A stretch of DNA of 64,000 bases, taken from positions 1 to 64,000 of the forward strand of contig NZ_JAJBMO010000003.1 in NCBI RefSeq assembly GCF_020537505.1, in the 5' to 3' direction. The first letter of the stretch is position 1, and each line of letters starts with the position of its first letter. The DNA comes from Blautia glucerasea (GTDB lineage: Bacteria > Bacillota > Clostridia > Lachnospirales > Lachnospiraceae). The notes beneath the pieces were generated by a model. That model was given only the letters and a program-made list of their open reading frames with translations, was not told the DNA's origin and did not search any database. Shown piece by piece: positions 1-9,800 of the stretch. Position numbers and translations under genes: made by a program.

Positions 1-4
1 ACAT

Positions 5-260
5 GTGTTGGTTTCCCGATACCTTTTGGCAACGGTAGATTAGAAAAGCCAGTAACCAGCGATTTTGCAATGTATATTCACGTAGCCGCGCATTTCAGGA
101 GCGGTTTTAGTGGAGGCGAGATCCGATGGTTACGAAGACTTAGGCGAGAGGGCTCTCCCGAGCGCCTTAGTCGTAGTTACCAGCTAGCTTGCCGGAACGT
201 TGCTCCGCACGGCGGTGAATATACATTGTGAAATCGCGTACGGGGTAACGACCAACCCAC
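5..260 (+). ncRNA. Large structured RNA candidate, family unassigned
   Basis: No plausible protein is encoded here, but the DNA is densely self-complementary. Positions 59-80 pair with 216-237 over 22 consecutive positions. The only non-Watson-Crick pairs (66/230 and 67/229) are G-U when read on the plus strand; on the minus strand they would be A-C mismatches, so plus-strand transcription is favoured. Inside lie a stem 128-146/163-181 capped by GGG-CTCT-CCC, a hairpin 86-89/101-104 and a hairpin 191-194/210-213. Outside are 7-12/251-256 and 15-18/241-244. A 7-nt complement 52-58/127-133 could form a pseudoknot or alternative fold. The Alu-like start resembles SRP RNA but the SRP S-domain signature is absent. 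The raiA-type RNAs of Firmicutes are a possibility I cannot confirm. The upstream promoter is outside the window. Confidence 0.6.
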
Positions 261-279
261 AAAATAGCAAAAAAGTGGA

Positions 280-308
280 TTGACAAAGCCAAAAAAATGA
301 TTTATTAT
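280..308 (+). promoter_or_regulatory. Promoter for pyrG
   Basis: TTGACA at 280-285 and TATTAT at 303-308 are separated by 17 bp, a near-consensus sigma-A promoter. Transcription would start near 315, upstream of the leader terminator. Confidence 0.7.
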
Positions 309-343
309 ATAGCATATTTTTGAATAAGAATTAGTTTTGACAA

Positions 344-405
344 AGGCGTCAAAGAGAGATAGACAGGTTAAGTGCCCCCTAATCCTCCTCTTTGACGCCT
401 TTTTT
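344..405 (+). terminator. pyrG leader terminator/attenuator
   Basis: A perfect 13-bp stem (344-356 with 388-400) encloses a 31-nt loop and is followed by a T run, giving an intrinsic terminator between the promoter and pyrG. The loop carries a C-rich stretch (374-388). In Bacillus, pyrG is controlled by CTP-sensitive attenuation through 5' poly-G addition. Here the expected start site is not a GGG run, so the position suggests attenuation but the mechanism is not shown. Confidence 0.7.
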
Positions 406-448
406 ACATATTAGCACATCAAAAGCAATTGGAGGAGGAAATCGAGAA

Positions 449-2077
449 ATGGCAGTAAAATACGTTTTTGTTACTGGCGGTGTTGTGTCAGGGCTGGGAA
501 AAGGAATCACGGCAGCTTCATTAGGAAGACTTTTAAAAGCAAGAGGCTTCCAGGTAACCATGCAGAAATTTGATCCTTACATCAACATTGATCCGGGAAC
601 CATGAACCCCATTCAGCATGGAGAAGTCTTCGTAACCGACGATGGAACCGAGACCGATCTGGATCTTGGCCACTACGAACGATTCATTGATGAAAGTCTG
701 GATAAAAATTCCAACGTTACAACCGGAAAAATCTACTGGTCCGTTCTGCAAAAGGAACGTCACGGAGATTTCGGCGGAGGAACCGTACAGGTCATCCCTC
801 ATATCACAAATGAGATCAAAAGCCGTTTCTACCGTGCTAAATCCCCGGATGAAGACCGGATCGCCATCATCGAGGTAGGTGGAACTGTAGGAGATATTGA
901 AAGCCAGCCATTTTTGGAATCCATCCGTCAGTTCCAGCACGACGTGGGACATGAAAACGCCATCCTCATTCACGTAACCCTGATCCCATACTTAAAAGCC
1001 TCCGGCGAGATGAAAACCAAGCCAACACAGGCCAGCGTAAAAGAACTTCAGGGAATGGGAATCCAGCCAGACGTTCTGGTATGCAGAAGCGAATATCCGC
1101 TGACTGATGACCTGCGAGCAAAGATCGCCCTGTTCTGCAACGTACCGGTAAGCCATGTACTTCAGAACCTGGACGTAGAATATTTATATGAAGCACCACT
1201 TGCCATGGAGCGTGAGAAACTGGCCGACGTGGTTATGCAGTCCCTTGGACTTGAGAAGAGAAAACCAGACCTTACCGACTGGGAAGCAATGGTAGAAAAT
1301 CTCCGCCATCCAGACAAAAACGTAAACATTGCCATGGTAGGAAAATATACCCAGCTTCACGACGCATACCTGAGCGTAGTAGAAGCGCTGAAACACGGCG
1401 GAATCGCCTGCAAAGCAAAAGTTGAGATCACCTGGATCGATTCCGAAGAGCTGAACGAGAAAAACCTGGATCAGAGACTTTACCAGGTAGACGGAATCCT
1501 GGTACCAGGCGGCTTCGGCGGAAGAGGAACAGAAGGAATGATCCTGGCTGCCCAGTATGCCCGTGTACACAAGATCCCATACCTTGGAATCTGTCTTGGA
1601 ATGCAGATGGCAATTGTGGAATTTGCCCGCCACGTTCTTGGCTATGAAGATGCCAACAGCATTGAGCTGGCTCCGGAGACCACCCATCCGGTGATCGCCC
1701 TGATGCCAGACCAGGAGGATATAGAAGACCTTGGAGGAACCCTTCGTCTTGGAAGCTATCCATGTGTCCTGGCAGATGATTCCTTATCATTGAAGCTCTT
1801 TGGACAGAAAGAGATCCAGGAACGTCACAGACATCGTTATGAAGTAAACAATGCATATAGAAAAGAATTAGCAGAAAAAGGAATGACCATTGCCGGAACC
1901 TCTCCGGACGGTCATATTGTGGAAATGATCGAGATCCCGTCCCATCCGTTCTTTGTAGGAACCCAGGGCCATCCGGAATTTAAATCAAGACCAAACCATG
2001 CACACCCGCTGTTCCGTGGATTTGTCCAGGCAGCGGCAGAGAAAAGCAAAAAAGAGGAAACTCTTAATCAACAATAG
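449..2077 (+). CDS. pyrG: CTP synthase
   Basis: Converts UTP to CTP using ATP and glutamine in the cytoplasm. The 542-residue protein has the usual two halves. The N-terminal synthetase domain has the start [17 protein letters not shown] (P-loop) and the GGTVGDIES segment. The C-terminal class I glutamine amidotransferase domain has GICLGMQ with the nucleophilic Cys, and GHPEF near the end with the His-Glu of the triad. I place the start at 449, preceded by GGAGGAGG at 431-438. An in-frame ATG at 392 lies inside the leader terminator and is not credible. The gene ends 14 bp before gltB and shares its leader promoter. Glutamine consumption fits the neighbouring glutamate/glutamine genes. Confidence 0.97.
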   Translation: MAVKYVFVTGGVVSGLGKGITAASLGRLLKARGFQVTMQKFDPYINIDPGTMNPIQHGEVFVTDDGTETDLDLGHYERFIDESLDKNSNVTTGKIYWSVLQKERHGDFGGGTVQVIPHITNEIKSRFYRAKSPDEDRIAIIEVGGTVGDIESQPFLESIRQFQHDVGHENAILIHVTLIPYLKASGEMKTKPTQASVKELQGMGIQPDVLVCRSEYPLTDDLRAKIALFCNVPVSHVLQNLDVEYLYEAPLAMEREKLADVVMQSLGLEKRKPDLTDWEAMVENLRHPDKNVNIAMVGKYTQLHDAYLSVVEALKHGGIACKAKVEITWIDSEELNEKNLDQRLYQVDGILVPGGFGGRGTEGMILAAQYARVHKIPYLGICLGMQMAIVEFARHVLGYEDANSIELAPETTHPVIALMPDQEDIEDLGGTLRLGSYPCVLADDSLSLKLFGQKEIQERHRHRYEVNNAYRKELAEKGMTIAGTSPDGHIVEMIEIPSHPFFVGTQGHPEFKSRPNHAHPLFRGFVQAAAEKSKKEETLNQQ

Positions 2078-2091
2078 AAAGGATGAGGAAA

Positions 2092-5000
2092 ATGAAAGAA
2101 GTGAGAAAGGAAAGGCAGGGACTTTACCGCCAGGAATTTGAACATGACAACTGTGGAATCGGAGCAGTTGTCAATATCAAAGGAAAAAAATCCCACGACA
2201 CAGTTGCCAACGCATTACGGATTGTAGAGAATCTGGACCACCGCGCCGGTAAGGATGCAGAAGGAAAAACCGGTGACGGCGTTGGTATCCTTCTTCAGAT
2301 CTCCCATAAATTTTTCAAGAAGGCATGTAAAAAAGAGGGAATCGAGCTGGGACAGGAAAGAGAATATGGTATTGGCCAGTTCTTTTTCCCACAGCATGAG
2401 ATCAAACGTGCCCAGGCGAAAAAAATGTTCGAGATCATCGTGGAAAAAGAAGGTCTGGAATTCCTTGGCTGGAGAGAGGTTCCGGTAGTGCCGGAGGTCC
2501 TTGGACATAAAGCCAGAGAGTGCATGCCATATATTATGCAGGCTTTTATCAAGAAACCTGAGGATATGGAAAAGGGCCTGGAATTTGACCGTAAGCTGTA
2601 CATTGCCCGCCGTGAATTTGAGCAGAGTAATGACAACACCTACGTATGTTCCATGAGCAGCCGTACCATCGTCTACAAAGGTATGTTCCTGGTTGGACAG
2701 CTTCGTACATTTTTCTCTGATCTTCAGAGCCCGGACTATGAGTCCGCCATTGCGCTGGTACATTCCCGTTTCAGTACCAACACAAACCCAAGCTGGGAGA
2801 GAGCACATCCGAACAGATTGATCGTGCACAACGGTGAGATCAACACCATCCGCGGAAATGCAGATAAAATGCTGGCAAGAGAGGAAAACATGGAGTCTCC
2901 TTACTTAGAAGGGGAAATGCAGAAGATCCTTCCGGTAGTAAACAGAAACGGTTCCGACTCAGCCATGCTTGACAATACCCTGGAATTCCTTACCATGAGC
3001 GGTATGGATCTTCCACTTGCTGTGATGATCACCATTCCGGAGCCATGGGCAAATAACGACACCATTTCCCAGGAAAAACGTGATTTCTACCAGTATTATG
3101 CAACTATGATGGAGCCATGGGATGGCCCTGCTTCCATTCTTTTCTCAGATGGAGATGTGATGGGTGCAGTTCTTGACCGAAATGGTCTTCGTCCATCCAG
3201 ATATTACGTAACCTCTGATGGATGCATGATCCTTTCCTCTGAGGTTGGGGTTCTGCCGGTACCAGAAGAGAAGATCGTGTTAAAAGAGCGTCTTCATCCT
3301 GGAAAAATGCTTCTGGTAGATACTGTCCAGGGCAAGATCATGGACGACAATGAATTAAAGGAAATGTACGCAAAGAAACAGCCATACGGTGAGTGGCTGG
3401 ACAGCAATCTGGTACATTTAAAAGATATTAAGATTCCAAACGAAAGAATGGAAGAATATACAGAAGAGCAGCGTTCCCGTCTGCAGAAGGCATTTGGTTA
3501 TACTTATGAGCAGTACCGTACCTCCATCCGCAACATGGCATTAAACGGCGCGGAGAGTATTGGAGCTATGGGTGTAGATACACCTCTGGCAGTATTTTCC
3601 AGACAGAACCGTCCTTTATTCGACTATTTCAAACAGCTTTTTGCCCAGGTAACCAACCCGCCGATCGATGCCATCCGTGAGGAAATCGTAACCAGCACCA
3701 GCGTTTACGTTGGAAAAGACGGAAACCTTCTGGAACAGATTCCGGAGAACTGTAAGGTATTAAAGATCAACAACCCGATCCTTACCAATACCGATATGCT
3801 GAAGATCAAGGAGATGCATCATGAGGGCTTTAAGGTGGCCGTTGTTTCCACTCTTTATTACAAGAGTACAAAGCTGGAGCGTGCCATTGACCGTCTGTTT
3901 GTAGAGGTTGATAAAGCTTATAGGGACGGTGCCAATATTTTGGTGCTTTCCGACAGAGGCGTGGACGAAAACCATATGCCGATCCCGTCACTGCTTGCCG
4001 TTTCAGCAGTACATCAGCACCTTGTAAAAACAAAAAAGAGTACTTCTCTTGCCATTATCCTGGAGTCCGGCGAGCCAAGAGAGGTTCATCATTTTGCCAC
4101 TCTTCTGGGCTATGGTGCAAGCGCAGTCAACCCATATCTGGCGCTGGAGACCATCCATGAGCTGATCGATACCCATATGCTGGATAAGGATTATTATGCA
4201 GCTGTTGAGGATTATAATCATGCCGTGATCAGCGGTATTGTTAAGATTGCTTCCAAGATGGGTATTTCCACCATCCAGTCCTACCAGGGCTCCCAGATCT
4301 TCGAGGCCATTGGCGTATCACAGGATGTGATCGATAAATACTTCACAGGTACCGTAAGCCGTGTTGGAGGTATTACACTGGAGGATATTGAGGAGAATGT
4401 GGAGAAGCTTCATTCTGAGGCATTTGACCCGCTGGGACTTACTACAGACCTGACTTTGGACAGTGTAGGAGCTCACAAGATGAGAAGCCAGGGCGAGGAG
4501 CACCGCTACAATCCTGCAACCATTCATCTCCTTCAGCAGTCTACAAGAACAGGCAGCTACGAGCTGTTTAAGCAGTATACAGATCTTGTTGATAAAGAAA
4601 ATCACGGCAATCTTCGTGCCCTTATGGACTTTAAGTATGCAGAAAATCCAGTGCCCATCGAAGAAGTGGAAAGTGTTGACGAGATCGTAAAGCACTTTAA
4701 GACAGGTGCTATGTCCTATGGCTCCATTTCCCAGGAGGCTCATGAGACTCTGGCCATTGCTATGAATCACCTTCACGGAAAATCCAATACCGGTGAGGGT
4801 GGTGAAAGTGACGAAAGACTGGACTCAGCAGGAACAAAAGATGACAGATGTTCTGCCATCAAGCAGGTTGCCAGCGGCCGTTTCGGTGTGACCAGCCGTT
4901 ACCTGGTGTCTGCAAGAGAGATCCAGATCAAAATGGCACAGGGTGCAAAACCTGGTGAGGGCGGCCATCTTCCGGCAAAGAAGGTTTACCCATGGGTAGC

Positions 5001-6639
5001 AAAGACCCGTCACTCTACACCTGGTGTTTCCCTGATTTCTCCGCCGCCGCACCACGATATCTATTCCATCGAGGACCTGGCAGAACTGATCTATGACCTG
5101 AAAAATGCAAACAAATACGCCGATATTTCTGTAAAACTGGTTTCCGAGGCTGGTGTTGGTACTGTTGCTGCCGGTGTTGCAAAGGCTGGTGCACAGGTAA
5201 TCCTGATCTCCGGATATGATGGAGGTACTGGTGCAGCACCGAGAAGCTCTATCCACAATGCAGGACTTCCGTGGGAGCTTGGACTTGCAGAAACCCACCA
5301 GACTCTTCTTATGAACGGACTTCGAAACCGTGTCCGCATTGAGACGGATGGTAAGCTGATGAGCGGCCGTGATGTTGCCATTGCAGCACTTCTTGGTGCC
5401 GAGGAATTTGGCTTTGCTACAGCTCCTCTTGTAACCATGGGCTGTGTGATGATGCGGGTATGTAATCTGGATACCTGTCCGGTCGGGGTAGCTACCCAGA
5501 ATCCGGAGCTGAGAAAGAGATTCAAAGGCAAACCGGAATATGTGGAAAACTTTATGAGATTTATTGCCCAGGAGCTTCGGGAATACATGGCAAAACTGGG
5601 TGTAAGAAGCCTGAAGGAGATGGTTGGACGTACCGATCTTCTGGTGGCTACAGACGCAGTAGACGAGCCTCATAAGGGTAAGGTAGACCTTAGTGCTATC
5701 CTGAATAACCCATATGCAAAAGAAGGCAATGAGGTAACCTTTGACCCGAAGGCCCAGTACAACTTCCAGCTGGAGAAAACTCTGGATGAAAAGATCCTGG
5801 TAAAGAAATGCAGCAGTGCCATCAGAAGAGGAGAGAAGACACGTTTCTCTGTAGAAGTAAAAAATACAGACCGCGCTTTTGGTACCATTCTTGGTGCAGA
5901 GATCACCAGAAATAACAAAAATGGACTGCCGGAGGATACGGTAGAGATTGACTGTACCGGTGCCGGCGGACAGAGCTTCGGTGCATTTATCCCGAAGGGA
6001 CTTACCCTGAAGCTTACTGGTGACTGTAACGATTACTTTGGAAAAGGCCTTTCCGGCGGAAAGCTGATCCTGAAAACACCTGAGAATGCCGGTTATAAGG
6101 CAGAAGACAACATTATCGTGGGCAACGTTGCCCTCTATGGTGCAACCAGCGGAACCGCTTTTATCAACGGTATGGCAGGCGAGCGTTTTGCAGTCCGTAA
6201 CTCTGGTGCAAATGCAGTTGTTGAGGGTGTTGGCGAGCATGGCTGTGAGTACATGACTGGCGGCCGTGTAGTTGTCCTTGGTAGAACAGGCAAAAACTTT
6301 GCAGCTGGTATGAGCGGTGGTATCGCTTACGTGCTGGATGTGGAGAATGTTCTTTATAAGAACTTAAATAAAGCAATGATTTCTATTGAAAAAGTAGAGA
6401 ATAAATACGACAAAAAAGAACTGAAGGATCTGATCGAAGCACATGTAGCTGCAACAGGCTCGGGGCTTGGACAGAAGGTCCTGGATCAGTTTGACGAGTA
6501 TCTGCCTCACTTCAAGAAGCTCATTCCAAATGAGTACAAGAAGATGATCACATTAAGTGCAAAGCTTGAGGAAAAAGGTCTGAACAGTGAGCAGGCACAG
6601 ATGGAAGCGTTCTACGAAAGCATAGGAGTTAAGCATTAA
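2092..6639 (+). CDS. gltB: Glutamate synthase, large (alpha) subunit
   Basis: Makes two glutamates from glutamine and 2-oxoglutarate. The 1,515-residue length matches bacterial alpha subunits. A short propeptide precedes CGIGAVV, whose Cys (about residue 21) becomes the N-terminal nucleophile of the amidotransferase domain. The central FMN/synthase region follows, with the 3Fe-4S ligands in CNLDTCPVG and the Cys just before it. The C-terminal glycine-rich beta-helix (GXXG repeats) follows that. The start at 2092 has GGATGAGG just upstream; an ATG at 2083 overlaps that ribosome binding site and is less likely. gltD follows after 14 bp, so the two subunits are co-expressed. Confidence 0.96.
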   Translation: MKEVRKERQGLYRQEFEHDNCGIGAVVNIKGKKSHDTVANALRIVENLDHRAGKDAEGKTGDGVGILLQISHKFFKKACKKEGIELGQEREYGIGQFFFPQHEIKRAQAKKMFEIIVEKEGLEFLGWREVPVVPEVLGHKARECMPYIMQAFIKKPEDMEKGLEFDRKLYIARREFEQSNDNTYVCSMSSRTIVYKGMFLVGQLRTFFSDLQSPDYESAIALVHSRFSTNTNPSWERAHPNRLIVHNGEINTIRGNADKMLAREENMESPYLEGEMQKILPVVNRNGSDSAMLDNTLEFLTMSGMDLPLAVMITIPEPWANNDTISQEKRDFYQYYATMMEPWDGPASILFSDGDVMGAVLDRNGLRPSRYYVTSDGCMILSSEVGVLPVPEEKIVLKERLHPGKMLLVDTVQGKIMDDNELKEMYAKKQPYGEWLDSNLVHLKDIKIPNERMEEYTEEQRSRLQKAFGYTYEQYRTSIRNMALNGAESIGAMGVDTPLAVFSRQNRPLFDYFKQLFAQVTNPPIDAIREEIVTSTSVYVGKDGNLLEQIPENCKVLKINNPILTNTDMLKIKEMHHEGFKVAVVSTLYYKSTKLERAIDRLFVEVDKAYRDGANILVLSDRGVDENHMPIPSLLAVSAVHQHLVKTKKSTSLAIILESGEPREVHHFATLLGYGASAVNPYLALETIHELIDTHMLDKDYYAAVEDYNHAVISGIVKIASKMGISTIQSYQGSQIFEAIGVSQDVIDKYFTGTVSRVGGITLEDIEENVEKLHSEAFDPLGLTTDLTLDSVGAHKMRSQGEEHRYNPATIHLLQQSTRTGSYELFKQYTDLVDKENHGNLRALMDFKYAENPVPIEEVESVDEIVKHFKTGAMSYGSISQEAHETLAIAMNHLHGKSNTGEGGESDERLDSAGTKDDRCSAIKQVASGRFGVTSRYLVSAREIQIKMAQGAKPGEGGHLPAKKVYPWVAKTRHSTPGVSLISPPPHHDIYSIEDLAELIYDLKNANKYADISVKLVSEAGVGTVAAGVAKAGAQVILISGYDGGTGAAPRSSIHNAGLPWELGLAETHQTLLMNGLRNRVRIETDGKLMSGRDVAIAALLGAEEFGFATAPLVTMGCVMMRVCNLDTCPVGVATQNPELRKRFKGKPEYVENFMRFIAQELREYMAKLGVRSLKEMVGRTDLLVATDAVDEPHKGKVDLSAILNNPYAKEGNEVTFDPKAQYNFQLEKTLDEKILVKKCSSAIRRGEKTRFSVEVKNTDRAFGTILGAEITRNNKNGLPEDTVEIDCTGAGGQSFGAFIPKGLTLKLTGDCNDYFGKGLSGGKLILKTPENAGYKAEDNIIVGNVALYGATSGTAFINGMAGERFAVRNSGANAVVEGVGEHGCEYMTGGRVVVLGRTGKNFAAGMSGGIAYVLDVENVLYKNLNKAMISIEKVENKYDKKELKDLIEAHVAATGSGLGQKVLDQFDEYLPHFKKLIPNEYKKMITLSAKLEEKGLNSEQAQMEAFYESIGVKH

Positions 6640-6653
6640 GGAGGCAGAATATC

Positions 6654-8138
6654 GTGGGAAAACCGACTGGATTTTTAGAATATAACAGAGAGACGGCAAA
6701 GGTTCTGCCGCCAAAAGTAAGAATCGCCAATTTTAAGGAGTTCCGTACTCCTCTTAATAAAGAAAAACAGAAGCTTCAGGGAGCACGCTGCATGGCCTGC
6801 GGCGTTCCCTTCTGCCAGGCAGGAATGATGATCGGAGGCATGGCTTCCGGATGTCCGCTTCACAACCTGGTACCGGAAACAAATGACCTGGTATTTACCG
6901 GAAACTGGAAACAGGCATTTCTTCGCCTGAATAAAACACACAGCTTCCCGGAATTTACTTCCCGTGTATGCCCTGCACTTTGTGAGGCAGCCTGCACCTG
7001 CAACTTAAATGGAGAGCCTGTTTCCACAAAGGAAAATGAGCGTGCCATTATTGAGACCGCATATGCAGAAGGCTGGGTGGTTCCACAGCCACCAAGGGTC
7101 CGCACAGGAAAGACCATCGCAGTTGTAGGAAGTGGTCCTTCCGGACTGGCAGCAGCACAGCAGTTAAACAGAAGAGGCCATAATGTAACGGTATTTGAGA
7201 GAAGCGACCGTATCGGTGGACTTCTCCGCTACGGCATCCCCAATATGAAGCTGGAGAAATCTGTGATCGACAGAAGACTGAAGCTGATGGAAGCAGAGGG
7301 CGTGAAATTTGTAACAAACACAAATGTAGGTATTGACATTACTGCAGAAGAGCTTTTGAAAAAATTTGACCGTGTGGTTCTTTGCTGCGGCGCTTCCAAT
7401 CCCCGTGATATCAAGGTTCCAGGAAGAGATGCAAATGGAATTTATTTTGCAGTAGACTTCCTGAAAAAAGTTACCAAAACCCTTCTGGACAGTGATTTTG
7501 CCAAGGCTCCTTATGAAGAGGCAAAGGGCAAACATGTGCTGGTAATCGGCGGCGGTGATACCGGAAACGACTGTGTGGGAACTTCTGTACGTCTTGGTGC
7601 CAAATCTGTGACACAGCTGGAAATGATGCCAATGCCTCCGGTAGAGCGTGCAGCGTCCAACCCGTGGCCGGAGTGGCCGAAGGTCTTAAAAACAGACTAT
7701 GGCCAGGAAGAGGCAATTGCAGTGTTTGGACATGATCCGCGAGTTTACCAGACAACGGTTACTGAGTTTATCAAGGATAAAAACGGAAATGTCTGCCAGG
7801 CGAAGATCGTAAAGCTGAAAAGTGAGAAAGATCCAAAAACAGGCCGTATGATGATGGTCCCGGTAGAGGGAACAGAAGAAGTAATCCCTGCTGATCTGGT
7901 ACTGATCGCAGCTGGTTTCCTTGGAAGCCAGAAATATGTAACTGACGCCTTTAAGGTTACCACAACTGCAAGAACCAACGTGGAAACCAAACCAGATGCC
8001 TATGAGACCAGCGTACCGCGAGTTTTCACAGCAGGTGATATGCACAGAGGACAGTCTCTGGTAGTGTGGGCCATCCGGGAGGGTAGAGAAGCTGCAAAGG
8101 CAGTGGATGAATCCCTGATGGGATATTCCTATCTGTAA
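6654..8138 (+). CDS. gltD: Glutamate synthase, small (beta) subunit
   Basis: Supplies electrons from NAD(P)H to GltB. The 494-residue protein begins with a GTG codon preceded by AAGGAGG. N-terminal Cys motifs (RCMACGVPFCQ, and CPALCEAAC further on) bind two 4Fe-4S clusters. GSGPSGLAAAQQL is the FAD-binding Rossmann motif and VIGGGDTGNDC the pyridine nucleotide site. The C-terminal FTAGDMHRGQSLVVWAI closes the FAD domain. It is the second gene of gltBD and is followed by a strong terminator. Homologous flavoprotein subunits occur in other enzymes (for example NfnB-type proteins), but the adjacency to gltB fixes the assignment. Confidence 0.95.
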   Translation: MGKPTGFLEYNRETAKVLPPKVRIANFKEFRTPLNKEKQKLQGARCMACGVPFCQAGMMIGGMASGCPLHNLVPETNDLVFTGNWKQAFLRLNKTHSFPEFTSRVCPALCEAACTCNLNGEPVSTKENERAIIETAYAEGWVVPQPPRVRTGKTIAVVGSGPSGLAAAQQLNRRGHNVTVFERSDRIGGLLRYGIPNMKLEKSVIDRRLKLMEAEGVKFVTNTNVGIDITAEELLKKFDRVVLCCGASNPRDIKVPGRDANGIYFAVDFLKKVTKTLLDSDFAKAPYEEAKGKHVLVIGGGDTGNDCVGTSVRLGAKSVTQLEMMPMPPVERAASNPWPEWPKVLKTDYGQEEAIAVFGHDPRVYQTTVTEFIKDKNGNVCQAKIVKLKSEKDPKTGRMMMVPVEGTEEVIPADLVLIAAGFLGSQKYVTDAFKVTTTARTNVETKPDAYETSVPRVFTAGDMHRGQSLVVWAIREGREAAKAVDESLMGYSYL

Positions 8139-8164
8139 AAATACTTCTATAAATATAAATAAAA

Positions 8165-8210
8165 AAGAAGACCGGGGGTAAACGAAAGCTGCTCCCGGTT
8201 TTCTTTTTTT
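8165..8210 (+). terminator. Terminator after gltD
   Basis: A 12-bp stem (8165-8176 with 8194-8205, one G-U) is followed by a long T run, closing the pyrG-gltBD unit. Confidence 0.85.
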
Positions 8211-8299
8211 GAAGTCTGCCGACAGCATGGGAAAAGAGATACCGTTTCTTTTGTACAGCATTTTATACAACGCTGATATGGTAAAGTGTTAAAAATAAG

Positions 8300-8328
8300 T
8301 TGACAAAGCATGACCTCGTTGCTATAAT
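8300..8328 (+). promoter_or_regulatory. glnA promoter
   Basis: Perfect consensus TTGACA (8300-8305) and TATAAT (8323-8328) with a 17-bp spacer. The start site is expected near 8335. Confidence 0.85.
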
Positions 8329-8337
8329 AACCTCCAT

Positions 8338-8390
8338 GAACAAGGGCGTTCTTCAGAAGGGTATCTTTTTGAAGTGCGCCTTTTTTGTTT
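8338..8390 (+). terminator. glnA leader terminator with competing hairpin
   Basis: Bases 8345-8360 pair with 8365-8380 and are followed by six T, an intrinsic terminator immediately after the promoter. A competing short hairpin, GAAC-AAGGGC-GTTC at 8338-8351, would use the 5' strand of the terminator. Its loop is a hexanucleotide with A at position 1 and G at position 4, as described for ANTAR antiterminator targets. An ANTAR gene follows glnA. The second upstream hairpin typical of such targets does not fit in the predicted transcript. Confidence 0.65.
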
Positions 8391-8457
8391 AAATATATAA
8401 GTGATCATGCAGGATTGGATGGATGAGGGCATGAGAATGAAAGAAGGAGAGAACACT

Positions 8458-9780
8458 ATGGGGAATTACACCAGAGAAGAAGTGTTACAGATGGCAGAGG
8501 ACGAAGATGTAGAGTTCATTCGTCTTCAGTTTACCGACATGTTCGGCACTTTAAAAAATATCGCGATTACAGCACGGGAGCTCCCCCGGGCACTGGATAA
8601 TGAATATGTAGTAGACAGCTCCTACATTGCCGGAATTGCAGGGGAGAAAGAGCCGGATATGTATTTGCATCCGGATTATGATACTTTTACCATTCTTCCG
8701 TGGCGTCCGCAGCAGGGAAAGGTAGCCAGACTGATCTGTGATATCTACCGTTCCGACGGAACACCGCTTGAGAAAAGCCCAAGATACATTCTGAAACAGG
8801 TGGTAGATGCTGCTGCTAAGGAAGGCTATGTCTGTGAAGTGGATCCGGAATGCGAGTTTTTCTTATTCCACACAGATGACAATGGGGTTCCTACTACACT
8901 GACTCATGAAAAAGCCGGATACCTGGATATCAGCCCGCTGGATCTTGGAGAAAATGCAAGACGTGATATGGTGCTGAATCTGGAAGACATGGGATACGAA
9001 ATTGAATCTTCCCATCATGAGACCGCTCCGGCCCAGCATGAGATCGATTTTAAATTTACAGGTGCAAATGAAATGGCAGACTGTGTGATGACCTTTAAAA
9101 TGGCAGTCCGTACCATTGCCAAGCGTCATGGCCTTCATGCAACCTTTATGCCAAAGCCAAGGGCAGAGGTAAACGGTTCCGGTATGCACATTCATTTTGC
9201 ATTGTATAAAGATGGAAAAAATATATTTGCAGATCCTGATGACGTAAATGGTCTCAGTGAAGATGCTTATCACTTTATCGGTGGTCTTCTTGCACACAGT
9301 GAAGAGATGGCTGCCATCACCAATCCTCTTGTAAATTCCTACAAGAGGCTGGTACCTGGCTATGATGCCCCTACAGAGCTGACCTGGACAAAGAATAATC
9401 AGAACTCTTTGATCCGTATTTCCAATTTAAGGTCAGACAGCCTGGCTATCGAGCTTCGAAGCCCGGATGCATCTGCAAATCCTTACCTTGTATTTGCAGT
9501 TTGCATTGCAGCCGGCCTGGATGGAATTCAGCAGAAATTATATCCTACAAAGGCTTCTGACCGTTCTTTTTCCGAGTCAGACCAGAAGGCTATGAACATT
9601 GGAAATCTTCCGCTGAACCTGGATGATGCTCTTGCACATTTCGAGAGGAGTACCTGGATCCAGAGCGTACTTGGCAAAAGGTTCTGCGAGGAATACGCAG
9701 CTGCTAAGAAGGAAGAATGGCTGAATTATATGAGACAGGTAAGCGAGTGGGAAATCAGCCAGTATTTATACAAGATTTAA
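8458..9780 (+). CDS. glnA: Glutamine synthetase, type I
   Basis: Condenses glutamate and ammonia to glutamine with ATP. The 440-residue length is that of the GSI-alpha subgroup. Visible motifs are DMFGTLKN near the N-terminus, GSGMHIHFAL (metal and substrate His), NSYKRLVPGYDAP (flexible loop and ATP site) and IELRSPDASANPYL. The start at 8458 has AAGGAGAG at the right spacing; in-frame upstream codons from 8401 would add 19 residues that do not look like the family. The gene has its own promoter and leader terminator and is followed 20 bp later by the ANTAR regulator. It sits with gltBD as the GS-GOGAT pathway. Confidence 0.96.
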   Translation: MGNYTREEVLQMAEDEDVEFIRLQFTDMFGTLKNIAITARELPRALDNEYVVDSSYIAGIAGEKEPDMYLHPDYDTFTILPWRPQQGKVARLICDIYRSDGTPLEKSPRYILKQVVDAAAKEGYVCEVDPECEFFLFHTDDNGVPTTLTHEKAGYLDISPLDLGENARRDMVLNLEDMGYEIESSHHETAPAQHEIDFKFTGANEMADCVMTFKMAVRTIAKRHGLHATFMPKPRAEVNGSGMHIHFALYKDGKNIFADPDDVNGLSEDAYHFIGGLLAHSEEMAAITNPLVNSYKRLVPGYDAPTELTWTKNNQNSLIRISNLRSDSLAIELRSPDASANPYLVFAVCIAAGLDGIQQKLYPTKASDRSFSESDQKAMNIGNLPLNLDDALAHFERSTWIQSVLGKRFCEEYAAAKKEEWLNYMRQVSEWEISQYLYKI

Positions 9781-9800
9781 GATAAGAGAGTGGCATTGGT

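Noticed and set aside
1..262. SRP RNA (4.5S/6S-type large SRP)
   Set aside because: The 5' part resembles an Alu domain (TGTTGG...CCCG), but the S-domain signature with GGAAGGAAGCAG is absent and the long central stem does not fit.
4825..6240. Long minus-strand ORF (about 470 codons) opposite gltB
   Set aside because: It lies fully inside gltB, has no family resemblance, is rich in Cys and Ser as expected for an antisense frame, and lacks a ribosome binding site.
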